From positions 39,769-103,768 of the forward strand of contig DFJW01000061.1 in assembly GCA_002373775.1 (NCBI GenBank): a stretch of DNA of 64,000 nt, read 5' to 3'. The translations under genes and the position numbers were made by a program. The DNA comes from Ruminococcus flavefaciens (GTDB taxonomy: Bacteria; Bacillota; Clostridia; Oscillospirales; Ruminococcaceae). The notes beneath the pieces were generated by a model. It did no database searches, was not told the origin of the DNA, and was given only the letters and a program-made list of their open reading frames with translations. Of this stretch, positions 1 to 7,789 are shown one piece after another (positions within the stretch are counted from its first letter, which is position 1; the number at the start of each line of letters is the position of its first letter).

Positions 1-836
1 TGACGCTCAAGCTCTGCCTGCCTTGCGATCTCTGCAAGCTCTGCTTCCTTCTGATCCAGCAGTGCATTATTTTCTTTCAGCTTCTCTGCATCACCCGCAA
101 GCATATCCTGCTCACGCTGGATACGTTCGATCTCTTCGGTGGTCTGACGCATCTTCTCATTGAATTCTTCGAGTTCCTTGTCCTTTTCCTCCTTGCGCAT
201 CTCCTGATCTCTCTTCTTCATTTCAAGAGTCAGTTTTTCCTGCTCAAGTTCGCTTTTGGTGTTCTCAAGGTCATCGATATCCGAAAGAATATCATCAATA
301 AGCTCTTCGTCATATGTTGCCATTCTGTTTGCCATTTCAACACGGGAAAGTATGTCGTAGAAACTGGATGAACCAAGCACTACTGATGCAAGATTCTCAT
401 TTCCGGATACATACATCGCACAGAGGCGCTCTTTGAAGAGTTCGATGCTCTGGTCGATAGCTTCCTGCTGAGCTACGATGGATTCGTCCATCTGCTCGAT
501 GCGGGACTCAGTTTCCTCGATATCCTTTTTTATGGAATCAAGCTCTGTATTCAGTAATGTAATGTTTTCCTTCAGCAGTGCGATCTGCTCATTGAGAACG
601 GACTGATACTGCTCTTCACTTTCCTTGCTGCCTTCAAGAGAATTTATCTGATTCTGATATTCCTCTATCTTTGCCTGATTTGCTTCTCTCTCCTGCTGTA
701 TCTCATCGATCGTTATGGCAGATGCCGTTCTGCTGCCGCTGTTATCATTTGCAGGATATACAGCCGCAGCTGCCAGTGCTATCACTGAACATGTCATGAT
801 CGACAGGATCTTTTTTACTGCTTTTAATTTGTACAT
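1..836 (-). CDS. Coiled-coil peptidoglycan hydrolase N-terminus (PcsB/EnvC-like), partial
   Basis: The gene runs off the left edge, so only about 278 N-terminal residues are visible. They show a short basic N-terminus, a hydrophobic signal segment (about residues 8-25), then long Glu/Gln/Lys-rich coiled coil interrupted by a segment around SVVLGSSSFYDILSRVE. That pattern is typical of the regulatory coiled coil of PcsB, CwlO and EnvC-type wall hydrolases. The catalytic domain (M23, CHAP or NlpC) would lie outside the window. It follows ftsE-ftsX by 65 nt, the usual partner arrangement in which FtsEX activates the hydrolase across the membrane. The ATG at 836 has no close Shine-Dalgarno; the only good one (AAAGGAG, near 875) is over 30 nt upstream. 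Confidence 0.8.
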   Translation of the reverse strand, partial: MYKLKAVKKILSIMTCSVIALAAAAVYPANDNSGSRTASAITIDEIQQEREANQAKIEEYQNQINSLEGSKESEEQYQSVLNEQIALLKENITLLNTELDSIKKDIEETESRIEQMDESIVAQQEAIDQSIELFKERLCAMYVSGNENLASVVLGSSSFYDILSRVEMANRMATYDEELIDDILSDIDDLENTKSELEQEKLTLEMKKRDQEMRKEEKDKELEEFNEKMRQTTEEIERIQREQDMLAGDAEKLKENNALLDQKEAELAEIARQAELER

Positions 837-901
837 TACAGATGCAGTGATATACCGTAACTCACCGCACACTCCTTTCAATTAGATTGCATATCATGCG
901 A

Positions 902-1813
902 TCAGACGTCGATATGCTTTCTTGTGCTGACAACGCTGCCCATTGCTCCTATAAAGGATCCGGCAACTATGTAGGCTATAAGTACAACAAGTCTTATATC
1001 GCCAAACGGTATTATGCTTCCCAGTCCGAACGCTTTCATCAGTGTCGCCTTTTCAATGATGACGTTGTAAGCTGAACGATAAACGCCCCATGTTATGAAG
1101 AAGGCACCTATTCCGGCAAAAAGTCCGGTTATCATTCCTTCAACAAAGAACGGGAAACGAATGAAGGTGTTGGTCGCACCAACATACTTCATGATCTGTA
1201 TCTCCTCGCGGCGTGCAAATACGCTCGCCTTCGTGGTGTTTGAGATCATTATCATGGATACGACCGCAAGAGCTATTATTACTGCTCCTGCTATAAGAGT
1301 AACGACGCTTCTCAGTTCTCTCAGGAACTCCGCTACCTGCGGAGATGAAGCCGCATTGCTTACATGCTCTATCTTGGCAATCTCAGCTGTTGTATCGGTT
1401 ATTTTATCATTGTCCGATACCGTTACGCTGAATCCGTCCGGCATGAAGCTGGCATCGTCACCTATATACTCACTGAAGATCTTCTCAGCTTTCGGGATAT
1501 CTGCTCTCTGGCGCTTGAGTGCTTCCTCTTTTGAAATGAACTCGACCGCCGAAACATTATCAAGAGCACGGATAGCTTCTTCAGCTTTGTCGATATCCTC
1601 CTGTCCTGCACCTACTTCCATATGCACAACTATCTCATTCTGATCGCTCAGTCCGAGGATCATGGAATTGATGTTGATATAGAACAGGCACGACATTCCG
1701 ACCAGCAGCAGAGATATAAGAAGCACACAGAATGTGGCAAATGCCATCATCTTATTCTTCCAGATATTCTCTACGCCCTGATCTGCAAGATATTTTATAC
1801 CGCTGAGTTTCAT
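902..1813 (-). CDS. ftsX: Cell-division ABC transporter permease FtsX
   Basis: This 303-residue protein has the FtsX layout: a cytoplasmic N-terminus, TM1 (about 22-44), an extracytoplasmic domain (about 45-175), then three more membrane spans near 176-196, 228-250 and 273-295. The segment between TM2 and TM3 contains the conserved FtsX stretch around FARREEIQIMKYVGA, which contacts the ATPase. FtsX with FtsE senses the cytoplasmic state and activates a wall hydrolase outside. Its ATG overlaps the ftsE stop by one base (TGATG), with GGGAGG just upstream, so the two are translationally coupled. Confidence 0.95.
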   Translation of the reverse strand: MKLSGIKYLADQGVENIWKNKMMAFATFCVLLISLLLVGMSCLFYININSMILGLSDQNEIVVHMEVGAGQEDIDKAEEAIRALDNVSAVEFISKEEALKRQRADIPKAEKIFSEYIGDDASFMPDGFSVTVSDNDKITDTTAEIAKIEHVSNAASSPQVAEFLRELRSVVTLIAGAVIIALAVVSMIMISNTTKASVFARREEIQIMKYVGATNTFIRFPFFVEGMITGLFAGIGAFFITWGVYRSAYNVIIEKATLMKAFGLGSIIPFGDIRLVVLIAYIVAGSFIGAMGSVVSTRKHIDV

Positions 1814-2721
1814 CAGACACCTCCCGATCTTTCATCACCGGTGATCGCTGCTATAACGTCATCGGGAGTCATATCGTCTATAGACATGTCGATGTCTTCG
1901 CCGGAACTGAGGAGTGCTGCTTCTTCGCCTTGACTCAGTCCGCTGACAAATCCGCTGCCTGTGTCTGACGGGACTTCATTCACTGTTTTTTCTTCGACCG
2001 ACGTTTCTATGCTCATATCCGGAATGGTCTCTGCTGCAAGCTCATCGCTCGTGCCTAAGATGACTTCATCGAATACGATCTCGCCGTCTGTTATGTTGAT
2101 TATACGTCCTCCGAAGTGACGTACAAGGTCGTGCTCATGTGTTACCATGAGTATCGTAGTGCCCTGATCGTTGATGCCCTTGAGCAGTTCAACTATTTCA
2201 TATGAAAGCTCGGGATCAATATTTCCGGTGGGCTCGTCCGCGATGATGAGCTGCGGATCGTTTACCAGTGCTCTTGCAATGGCAACTCTCTGCTTTTCAC
2301 CGCCGGAAAGCTCGTCCGGATAAGAGTTGGTCTTTGCGTGAAGACCTACAAGGCTGATAACATATGGTACGCGCTTTCTGATATACTTTATCGGCGCGTC
2401 GATAACACGAAGCACGAATGCTATATTCTCATACACCGTCATGGACGGTATGAGACGGAAATCCTGGAACACGAATCCGAGTGTCCTGCGGAATTCCGGT
2501 ATCTTTCTTTTTTTCAGCTTGCTGAGATTGTAGCCGTTTACTGTGACTACTCCGCTGGTCGCGTCTATCTCTTTGAGCAAGAGCTTTATCATGGTACTTT
2601 TTCCCGCACCAGATGATCCGACAACGAATGCAAAATCACCGTCGTTTATCCTGAGGCTGACGTTGTTCAGAGCGTCCACTCCACTGGAATAGGTCACTGA
2701 TACGTTTTTAAGTTCTACCAA
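1813..2721 (-). CDS. ftsE: Cell-division ATP-binding protein FtsE with C-terminal extension
   Basis: This ABC ATPase has Walker A GSSGAGKST at residues 35-43, signature LSGGEKQR (about 138-145) and Walker B IIADEPTG followed by NIDPE. Typical FtsE ends near residue 225-230. This one continues for about 75 acidic residues rich in Glu, Asp and Ser, probably disordered. The start is TTG (2721), placed seven bases after AGGTG; no in-frame ATG fits as well. It is first in the ftsE-ftsX-hydrolase operon. Function and partner are firmly known for the family; the role of the tail is unknown. Confidence 0.94.
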   Translation of the reverse strand: MVELKNVSVTYSSGVDALNNVSLRINDGDFAFVVGSSGAGKSTMIKLLLKEIDATSGVVTVNGYNLSKLKKRKIPEFRRTLGFVFQDFRLIPSMTVYENIAFVLRVIDAPIKYIRKRVPYVISLVGLHAKTNSYPDELSGGEKQRVAIARALVNDPQLIIADEPTGNIDPELSYEIVELLKGINDQGTTILMVTHEHDLVRHFGGRIINITDGEIVFDEVILGTSDELAAETIPDMSIETSVEEKTVNEVPSDTGSGFVSGLSQGEEAALLSSGEDIDMSIDDMTPDDVIAAITGDERSGGV

Positions 2722-2749
2722 AGATCTACACCTACCTTAAATTTCGGCA

Positions 2750-2803
2750 AAGTTCTGAGATCACAGTTTACGCTGTGTTTATCCGCCTAAGCGATCAGAA
2801 CTT
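2750..2803 (-). other. Nested stem-loop between the regulator gene and ftsE
   Basis: The outer arms AAGTTCTGA and TCAGAACTT (2750-2758 and 2795-2803) are perfectly complementary. They enclose an inner hairpin CACAG/CTGTG (2762-2777). It overlaps the last codons of the upstream regulator gene and is not followed by a clear U-run, so it may be a weak terminator, an attenuator or an RNA-stability element ahead of ftsE. Confidence 0.5.
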
Positions 2804-3880
2804 GACCGGATTGGCAGACAGATACTTCTTTACCATAAGTGCGATCTTGAATATGATAGCATGATCGAACTCACGGAGGTCAAGACCTGTCAGCTTCTTT
2901 ATCTTTTCAAGTCTGTATACCAGAGTATTTCTGTGTACGAAGAGCTTTCTTGAAGTCTCGGACACGTTCAGGTTGTTCTCGAAGAATTTCTGTATAGTGA
3001 ACAGTGTTTCATGATCGAGAGACTCTATGCTGCCCACTTTGAATACTTCGTGAAGGAATGTCTCGCAGAGTGTTGTGGGGAGATGATAGATGAGACGTGC
3101 GATACCAAGGTTGTCATAGCTTACGATGACCTTGTCTGTATCGAATACCTTTCCGACTTCAAGCGCCATCTGTGCTTCCTTGAAGGAACGTGCAAGGTCC
3201 TTTACGCCTACTACAGCAGTACCGATACCTACGTTTACACGGGTATAGAACTCACTGCTGAGAGTATCAGCGATAGAGCGTGCGAGTTTTTCAAGGTCCT
3301 TTGAATCAACAGCGCTCTTCAGTTCCTTGACAAGTACGATATCGGATTCTGTGATATTGAAAACGAAATCCTTGTTCTTGTCTGGGAAGAGGTTCTGTAT
3401 TACATCATATGCTGATATATCATTTGCAGAGATTATCCTTATGAGGAATACTGCACGGCTGATCTCGGCATTGAAATGGAGCTCACGAGCCTTGATAACT
3501 ATATCGCCGGGAAGTACATTATCGAGAATAACATTCTTGATGAAGTTGTTGCGGTCGTACTTCTCATCGTAGTACTGCTTGATATTTGAAAGAGTGATAG
3601 CGAGGATGCTTGCATACTTTGCTGCTGCATCGTCCACGCCTTCAACAAATACTGCATAGTCAGGCTTTACTCTTGAACCGAACGGCTTGTATGTGAAACC
3701 GTCGCGGATGAAGATATCATGTGAGTCGCTGAGGTCGAGTGAAACAAATTCATTTGTTGTACCAACGCGTGTCAGGTCGCTGCATGCGATGATAGTAGCT
3801 GTCTCGTCAACAACACCTATAGTAGCGTCGATAGTATCACGCATCTGATGAACTAAGCCCTGAAATAATCTGTTTGACAT
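2795..3880 (-). CDS. CdaR/PucR-type transcriptional regulator
   Basis: The 361-residue protein starts at MSNRLFQGLVHQM, nine bases after GAAAGGA; an in-frame upstream ATG at 3925 lacks a ribosome site. The N-terminal third resembles a small-molecule sensor and the middle resembles the GGDEF-like CdaR domain. The C-terminus (about 300-350) is the PucR-type helix-turn-helix around ETSRKLFVHRNTLVYRLEKI. Relatives control sugar-acid or purine catabolism, but nothing here fixes the ligand. It lies upstream of ftsE with about 70 nt between, including a stem-loop, and is probably transcribed separately from argS. Confidence 0.82.
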   Translation of the reverse strand: MSNRLFQGLVHQMRDTIDATIGVVDETATIIACSDLTRVGTTNEFVSLDLSDSHDIFIRDGFTYKPFGSRVKPDYAVFVEGVDDAAAKYASILAITLSNIKQYYDEKYDRNNFIKNVILDNVLPGDIVIKARELHFNAEISRAVFLIRIISANDISAYDVIQNLFPDKNKDFVFNITESDIVLVKELKSAVDSKDLEKLARSIADTLSSEFYTRVNVGIGTAVVGVKDLARSFKEAQMALEVGKVFDTDKVIVSYDNLGIARLIYHLPTTLCETFLHEVFKVGSIESLDHETLFTIQKFFENNLNVSETSRKLFVHRNTLVYRLEKIKKLTGLDLREFDHAIIFKIALMVKKYLSANPVKF

Positions 3881-3940
3881 AAATAAAGTCCTTTCTCTGA
3901 AAAATTTATGTATAGTGAATTTCAAGGATCGCTTCTAACA

Positions 3941-3992
3941 TATTACAAATTGTAACATATTTCGAAGCCCTATTTGTTAACAAAGTGTTAAC
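3941..3992. promoter_or_regulatory. Inverted repeats upstream of the CdaR-type gene
   Basis: Two dyads lie in the AT-rich 229-nt gap between argS and the regulator gene. TTACAAATTGTAA (about 3943-3955) sits inside a wider symmetric run, and GTTAAC-N5-GTTAAC occupies 3976-3992. Both sit where a promoter for the minus-strand regulator gene would be, so autoregulation is plausible. No well-spaced -35/-10 pair could be chosen with confidence. Confidence 0.4.
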
Positions 3993-4109
3993 TTTTATCC
4001 CCAAATTCGCATTTGCACCAAAAAATCATATTATTTTTTGTCCGTTATCACCAATCTGTCACATTCGCTTGTAACCATTTTGTAACTTCCAATTGCAAAA
4101 ATGTAATTT

Positions 4110-5876
4110 TTACATCTTCTCCGGCTGAGTTACATTAAGGATAGTGAGAACGTTCCTGAGCGTCTGGCGTACTGCTATGCAAAGCAGAAGACGCGCTTTC
4201 ATGAGCTCTTCATTCTCCGCATTCTTTACGCTGCACACATCGTAGAAACGATGGAACAGTGTCGCAAGATCAACGGCATATTTCGTTATCTTTGCCGGAT
4301 CGTAGCTCTTCGCCGCAAGATCTATCTCCTTTGGAAGAGATGCGATGTGGCGTATGAGTTCTATCTCACGGGGATCAGAAAGGAGCGAGAGATCTGCCGT
4401 CTCGGGGATCTCAGTCCCCTCTTCCTTCATCGTCCTGAGAAGGCTGCATATTCTTGCGTGTGCATACTGAACATAGTATACAGGGTTCTGTGAGGACTTC
4501 TCGACCGCAAGATCAAGGTCAAATTCAAACTGTGAATTAGCTTCACGGAGATTGAAATAGAACCTTGCCGCATCTATCGGGATCTCATCAAGAAGTGTTA
4601 CAAGTGTTATAGCCTTGCCGCTTCTCTTAGAAAGCTTTACAACTTCTCCTCCGCGTACAAGACGTACCATCTGCATGAGAACTACATCAAGCTTTCCGGC
4701 ATCTACGCCAAGTGCTGTAAGTGCCGCTTTCAGTCTCGGTACATAGCCGTGGTGGTCTGCGCCGAGTACATTTATGGCTTTATCAAAGTTTCTTGTGACC
4801 AGCTTGTCATAGTGGTATGCTATGTCAGGCACGATATATGTGTAGAGTCCGTTGCTTCTCCTGAGGACGAAGTCCTTGTCAAGTCCGTACTCAGTTGCCT
4901 TGAACCATACTGCACCGTCCTGCTCGTAGGCGTGTCCTGTCTCAAGGAGCTTGTCCACTACCTGCTTTGTCTCATTGCGCTCATGGATAGTGCTCTCTCT
5001 GAACCAGTTATCGTAAACTATGCGGTACTTCTTCAGGTCACGCTCCAGTCCTGCGATATTGAGCGGAAGTGCATACTCAACGAGTGCCTTGCGGCGGTCT
5101 TCTTCAGAAAGGTCCTTCAGCGCAAAGATATGCTCGCGGTAGTAATTTGCAGCGTGTTCGATTATGTCTGTACCGAGGTAAACATCCTCAGGCATCTCGA
5201 ACTCCTGTCCCTCTCCGCTCTGGGCGTATATCTCAGCGCAGAGCTTTTCGGTATCATCTCTGTATTCATATATGAGCTGCTGTCCTTTTTCTGAACAGAG
5301 CTGCATGTACCTCAGCGAAAGTGACTTGCCAAACTTCTCTATCTGATTGCCGGCATCGTTTACATAGAATTCTCTTTCGGCATGGTAGCCTGCCCAGTTG
5401 AGAACGCTTGCCAGACAGTCACCTATCGCGCCGCCTCGCGCATTGCCGATGTGCATAGGTCCGGTAGGATTCGCTGAAACGAATTCTACAAGCACTCTTT
5501 TTCCTGCTCCGAGCTGAGTCCTGCCATAGTTCTCCTTCTCGTCAAGTACATTCTCAAGCACGTCCGAGAACCACTTCCTGCCAAGGAAAAGATTGATGAA
5601 TCCGGGACCTGCCACTTCTGCCCTTTCGAACATCGTTCCCGAAAAACTGAGCTTTTCGCATATGAGCTCAGCTATCTTCCTCGGAGGCATCCTGAATGCC
5701 TTCGCACATACCATTGCGACATTCGCGGCAAAATCGCCGTGCGATTTGTCAGCCGGTATCTCGACAGTGAATGCCGGAAGCGGAACTGCCGGCACAGCTT
5801 CTTCTGCTGTCAGCATTCCAAGGGCATCCATTATCATCTCCCTGAGCTGCATTGATGCTTTGTTAATAAGATCCAT
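4110..5876 (-). CDS. argS: Arginyl-tRNA synthetase
   Basis: This 588-residue class I aminoacyl-tRNA synthetase charges tRNA-Arg. Visible features are the N-terminal ArgRS additional domain, the HIGH-like motif in PTGPMHIGNARGG (about 130), the KMSKS-equivalent VKLSKRSG (about 390) and an anticodon-binding DALR domain at the C-terminus, whose final residues are NVTQPEKM. Length is normal. RBS GAAAGGA lies ten bases before ATG. It is the last gene of a ddl-like/ywiB-like/argS operon; the ywiB-argS adjacency is the one seen in Bacillus subtilis. Confidence 0.97.
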   Translation of the reverse strand: MDLINKASMQLREMIMDALGMLTAEEAVPAVPLPAFTVEIPADKSHGDFAANVAMVCAKAFRMPPRKIAELICEKLSFSGTMFERAEVAGPGFINLFLGRKWFSDVLENVLDEKENYGRTQLGAGKRVLVEFVSANPTGPMHIGNARGGAIGDCLASVLNWAGYHAEREFYVNDAGNQIEKFGKSLSLRYMQLCSEKGQQLIYEYRDDTEKLCAEIYAQSGEGQEFEMPEDVYLGTDIIEHAANYYREHIFALKDLSEEDRRKALVEYALPLNIAGLERDLKKYRIVYDNWFRESTIHERNETKQVVDKLLETGHAYEQDGAVWFKATEYGLDKDFVLRRSNGLYTYIVPDIAYHYDKLVTRNFDKAINVLGADHHGYVPRLKAALTALGVDAGKLDVVLMQMVRLVRGGEVVKLSKRSGKAITLVTLLDEIPIDAARFYFNLREANSQFEFDLDLAVEKSSQNPVYYVQYAHARICSLLRTMKEEGTEIPETADLSLLSDPREIELIRHIASLPKEIDLAAKSYDPAKITKYAVDLATLFHRFYDVCSVKNAENEELMKARLLLCIAVRQTLRNVLTILNVTQPEKM

Positions 5877-5892
5877 TTTTATTTATCCTTTC

Positions 5893-6318
5893 TTATTGCT
5901 GATTCTGTACAGTCATTATTATCTCATTATCTGAAAGATATGAGGAATTAAGGTCAAGTGTATATTTCAGATACAGTCTGCCGTCCTTGTCAAGCGTATT
6001 CGCGATAGCGTGTGTATAAACGCCTATCTGCATCACTCCGTAAGGAGTGCCGTACTGACAGAAATGCTTTCTGCCGGCCTCAAGCGACAGTACTGAATTA
6101 GCTGTGCCAACGCGGGTTATTGAGGCACTGCTGCCTTCGTCGTTGACTTTTATAGTGGTCACCGAGCCGTCAAAGCCGGTAGCCTCAGTGTCCTCATAGG
6201 AAAACACAGACCAGCCGCCGCCGTTCGTGTATTTTGCCTTTGTAAGGAGAGAGGTCTCGTTCTTCTCACTGTCCTGCCACTGAATGCTCGTCAATGATAT
6301 CAATACGTCTTTTTCCAA
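5893..6318 (-). CDS. DUF1934 (YwiB-like) beta-barrel protein
   Basis: This 141-residue protein of the DUF1934/YwiB family is predicted to be a small lipocalin-like beta barrel. Its biochemical role is unknown. I choose a TTG start at 6318, six bases after AGGAG, giving the N-terminus (M)EKDVLISLTSIQ, which matches where family members begin. An in-frame ATG at 6357 overlaps the preceding gene and has no ribosome site. Repeated G-K/S-V-S-like beta strands and the C-terminal LKYTLDLNSSYLSDNEI fit the family. Placement directly before argS supports the call. Confidence 0.8.
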   Translation of the reverse strand: MEKDVLISLTSIQWQDSEKNETSLLTKAKYTNGGGWSVFSYEDTEATGFDGSVTTIKVNDEGSSASITRVGTANSVLSLEAGRKHFCQYGTPYGVMQIGVYTHAIANTLDKDGRLYLKYTLDLNSSYLSDNEIIMTVQNQQ

Positions 6319-6340
6319 TCGTTTCTCCTTCCGGACAGGA

Positions 6341-7411
6341 TTACATCCTCTCCGCATTTTCTATAGCCTGCTCAAGCAGTTTGTCGATGAGATACTCCTG
6401 AGACATGCCCAGATGCTCCATGAGCTTAGGATAAACGCTGTTGTTCCTGAGTCCGGGCGAGGTGCCGATCTTATTCAGCAGCAATTCGCCTTCTTCTGTG
6501 AGGAAGAAATCTATCCGCGCCATTCCGCGGCATCCGAGCGCTTTATATGCTCTTATGGATATTTCTCTTATCTCAGTCTGCATCTCATCCGGTATATCTG
6601 CCGGAACTACCAGATCATCACCTGATCTTTTATTGACTTCCGTAGGATCATACGCCTTGTCGGCAGAAAGTATCTCACCTACATATGAAGCGAACGGTGC
6701 ATCATATCCGAAAACAGCAGTCTCCAGCTTGCGGCCTTTTACATATCTCTCCACAAGCACCTTCTTGTCATTAGAGAACGCTATCTTCACGCCTTTTTCA
6801 AGTGTCTCTTCATCTTCCGCGATCGTTGTGCCTGCGCTGCTTCCGCTGCTCGCCGGCTTTACTATGAGCGGGAATCCGAGTTTTTCCGCTATCTCATGGC
6901 ATCGCTCATCTATACGGTTGATATCTCTCTGCGTCATGAGTTTCCATTCCGCTGTCTTTACTCCGTAATCGTCGAGCACCATGTGCGTGTGGGATTTATC
7001 AATACATGACGCTGATGCAAGCACGCCGCTTCCGACATACGGGATGCCGGAAAGGTCGAGAAGTCCCTGGATATCACCGTCAGCACCATGCTGTCCCTGA
7101 AGCAGCGGAAATACTACATCTATCCTTCTCACAGTCGTCTCGCCGTTCTCTATGGTGAGTATTCCCCTGTGTATCGGATCGGGCGAGATTATAGCAGATG
7201 CACAGTCGGGATCAAGCTCCCACGCTCCTGTTTCGATATCCTCAGGATCCCCCGGGAAATAGAGCCATCTGCCTTTTTTTGTTATTCCGATGCATATCAC
7301 TTCATACTTATCCTTTGGGATACTTCTGATAACATCTGCTGCGGTCGCAAGTGAAAGTTTATGCTCCCGTGACATCCCGCCGAATATTACAGCTGCCTTG
7401 ATCTTTGCCAT
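6341..7411 (-). CDS. D-alanine-D-alanine ligase-like ATP-grasp protein with substituted active site
   Basis: This 356-residue protein aligns along its length with Ddl, which makes D-Ala-D-Ala for peptidoglycan. The start (MAKIKAAVIFGG) follows AAGGAG. The fold landmarks are present: the GG loop, IDK, KPASSGSSAG, VPADI and RIDFF. However, residues that E. coli DdlB uses for catalysis are changed by my alignment: Glu15 to Lys18, His63 to Gln105, Glu68 to Ala110, Glu148 to Ser189, Glu187 to Lys228, and the Mg ligands Glu270/Asn272 to Lys314/Gly316 (motif NKIGTSPG instead of the usual NEINTxPG). Asp301 and Arg299 remain. The reading frame is intact, so this is either a non-catalytic or repurposed paralogue, or an odd Ddl. 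First gene of an operon with the ywiB-like gene and argS. Confidence 0.8.
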   Translation of the reverse strand: MAKIKAAVIFGGMSREHKLSLATAADVIRSIPKDKYEVICIGITKKGRWLYFPGDPEDIETGAWELDPDCASAIISPDPIHRGILTIENGETTVRRIDVVFPLLQGQHGADGDIQGLLDLSGIPYVGSGVLASASCIDKSHTHMVLDDYGVKTAEWKLMTQRDINRIDERCHEIAEKLGFPLIVKPASSGSSAGTTIAEDEETLEKGVKIAFSNDKKVLVERYVKGRKLETAVFGYDAPFASYVGEILSADKAYDPTEVNKRSGDDLVVPADIPDEMQTEIREISIRAYKALGCRGMARIDFFLTEEGELLLNKIGTSPGLRNNSVYPKLMEHLGMSQEYLIDKLLEQAIENAERM

Positions 7412-7474
7412 AGCGTTCTCCTTATTTATAAAGTAGTAGTGAATTTGAGTATAGTCAATTTCAAGTATCAATAT

Positions 7475-7503
7475 ATTTTATCACATTTCACAAAAAACTG
7501 CAA
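7475..7503 (-). promoter_or_regulatory. Promoter of the ddl-like operon
   Basis: On the minus strand TTGCAG is followed after 17 nt by TAAAAT. The start site would fall near 7468, about 55 nt before the ATG at 7411. The leader contains a doubled AAATTSACTA motif that also occurs in the leader of the CdaR-type gene. Confidence 0.7.
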
Positions 7504-7722
7504 GTATTTTTCGCAAAAATGAATCAATGCACTGTGAAATTCGCAACAGAAGCGCATTACAAACAATTTTCAACCACAGAATTTGTGCATTTTAACAACA
7601 GTTTTTAAGTCTTCGCTGCTTTTCTGCTCTCCGTGCTTTGTTAATATTGACGAAGACAGACCTGCTTTATGATGCAATTCTCACGGATTTTTGTTAAATA
7701 TCGAAAAAATATCAGTGCTCTA
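7504..7722. other. AT-rich intergenic stretch without a recognised gene
   Basis: This is the rest of the 378-nt divergent gap between the ddl-like gene and the cohesin gene. It is AT-rich and has no convincing reading frame, tRNA or strong hairpin. I see only the two outward promoters at its edges. Confidence 0.5.
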
Positions 7723-7772
7723 TTGATTATGACTTTGTCGGTATGGTATAATTTATTGCGTGTGATAATCAC
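7723..7772 (+). promoter_or_regulatory. Promoter and near-palindrome for the cohesin-dockerin gene
   Basis: TTGATT (7723-7728) and TATAAT (7747-7752) are separated by 18 nt. Just downstream, near the expected start site, lies the near-palindrome GTGATAATCAC (7762-7772), a possible operator. The ribosome site CGGAGGG follows before the ATG at 7790. Confidence 0.6.
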
Positions 7773-7789
7773 AATCGGAGGGATATTAA

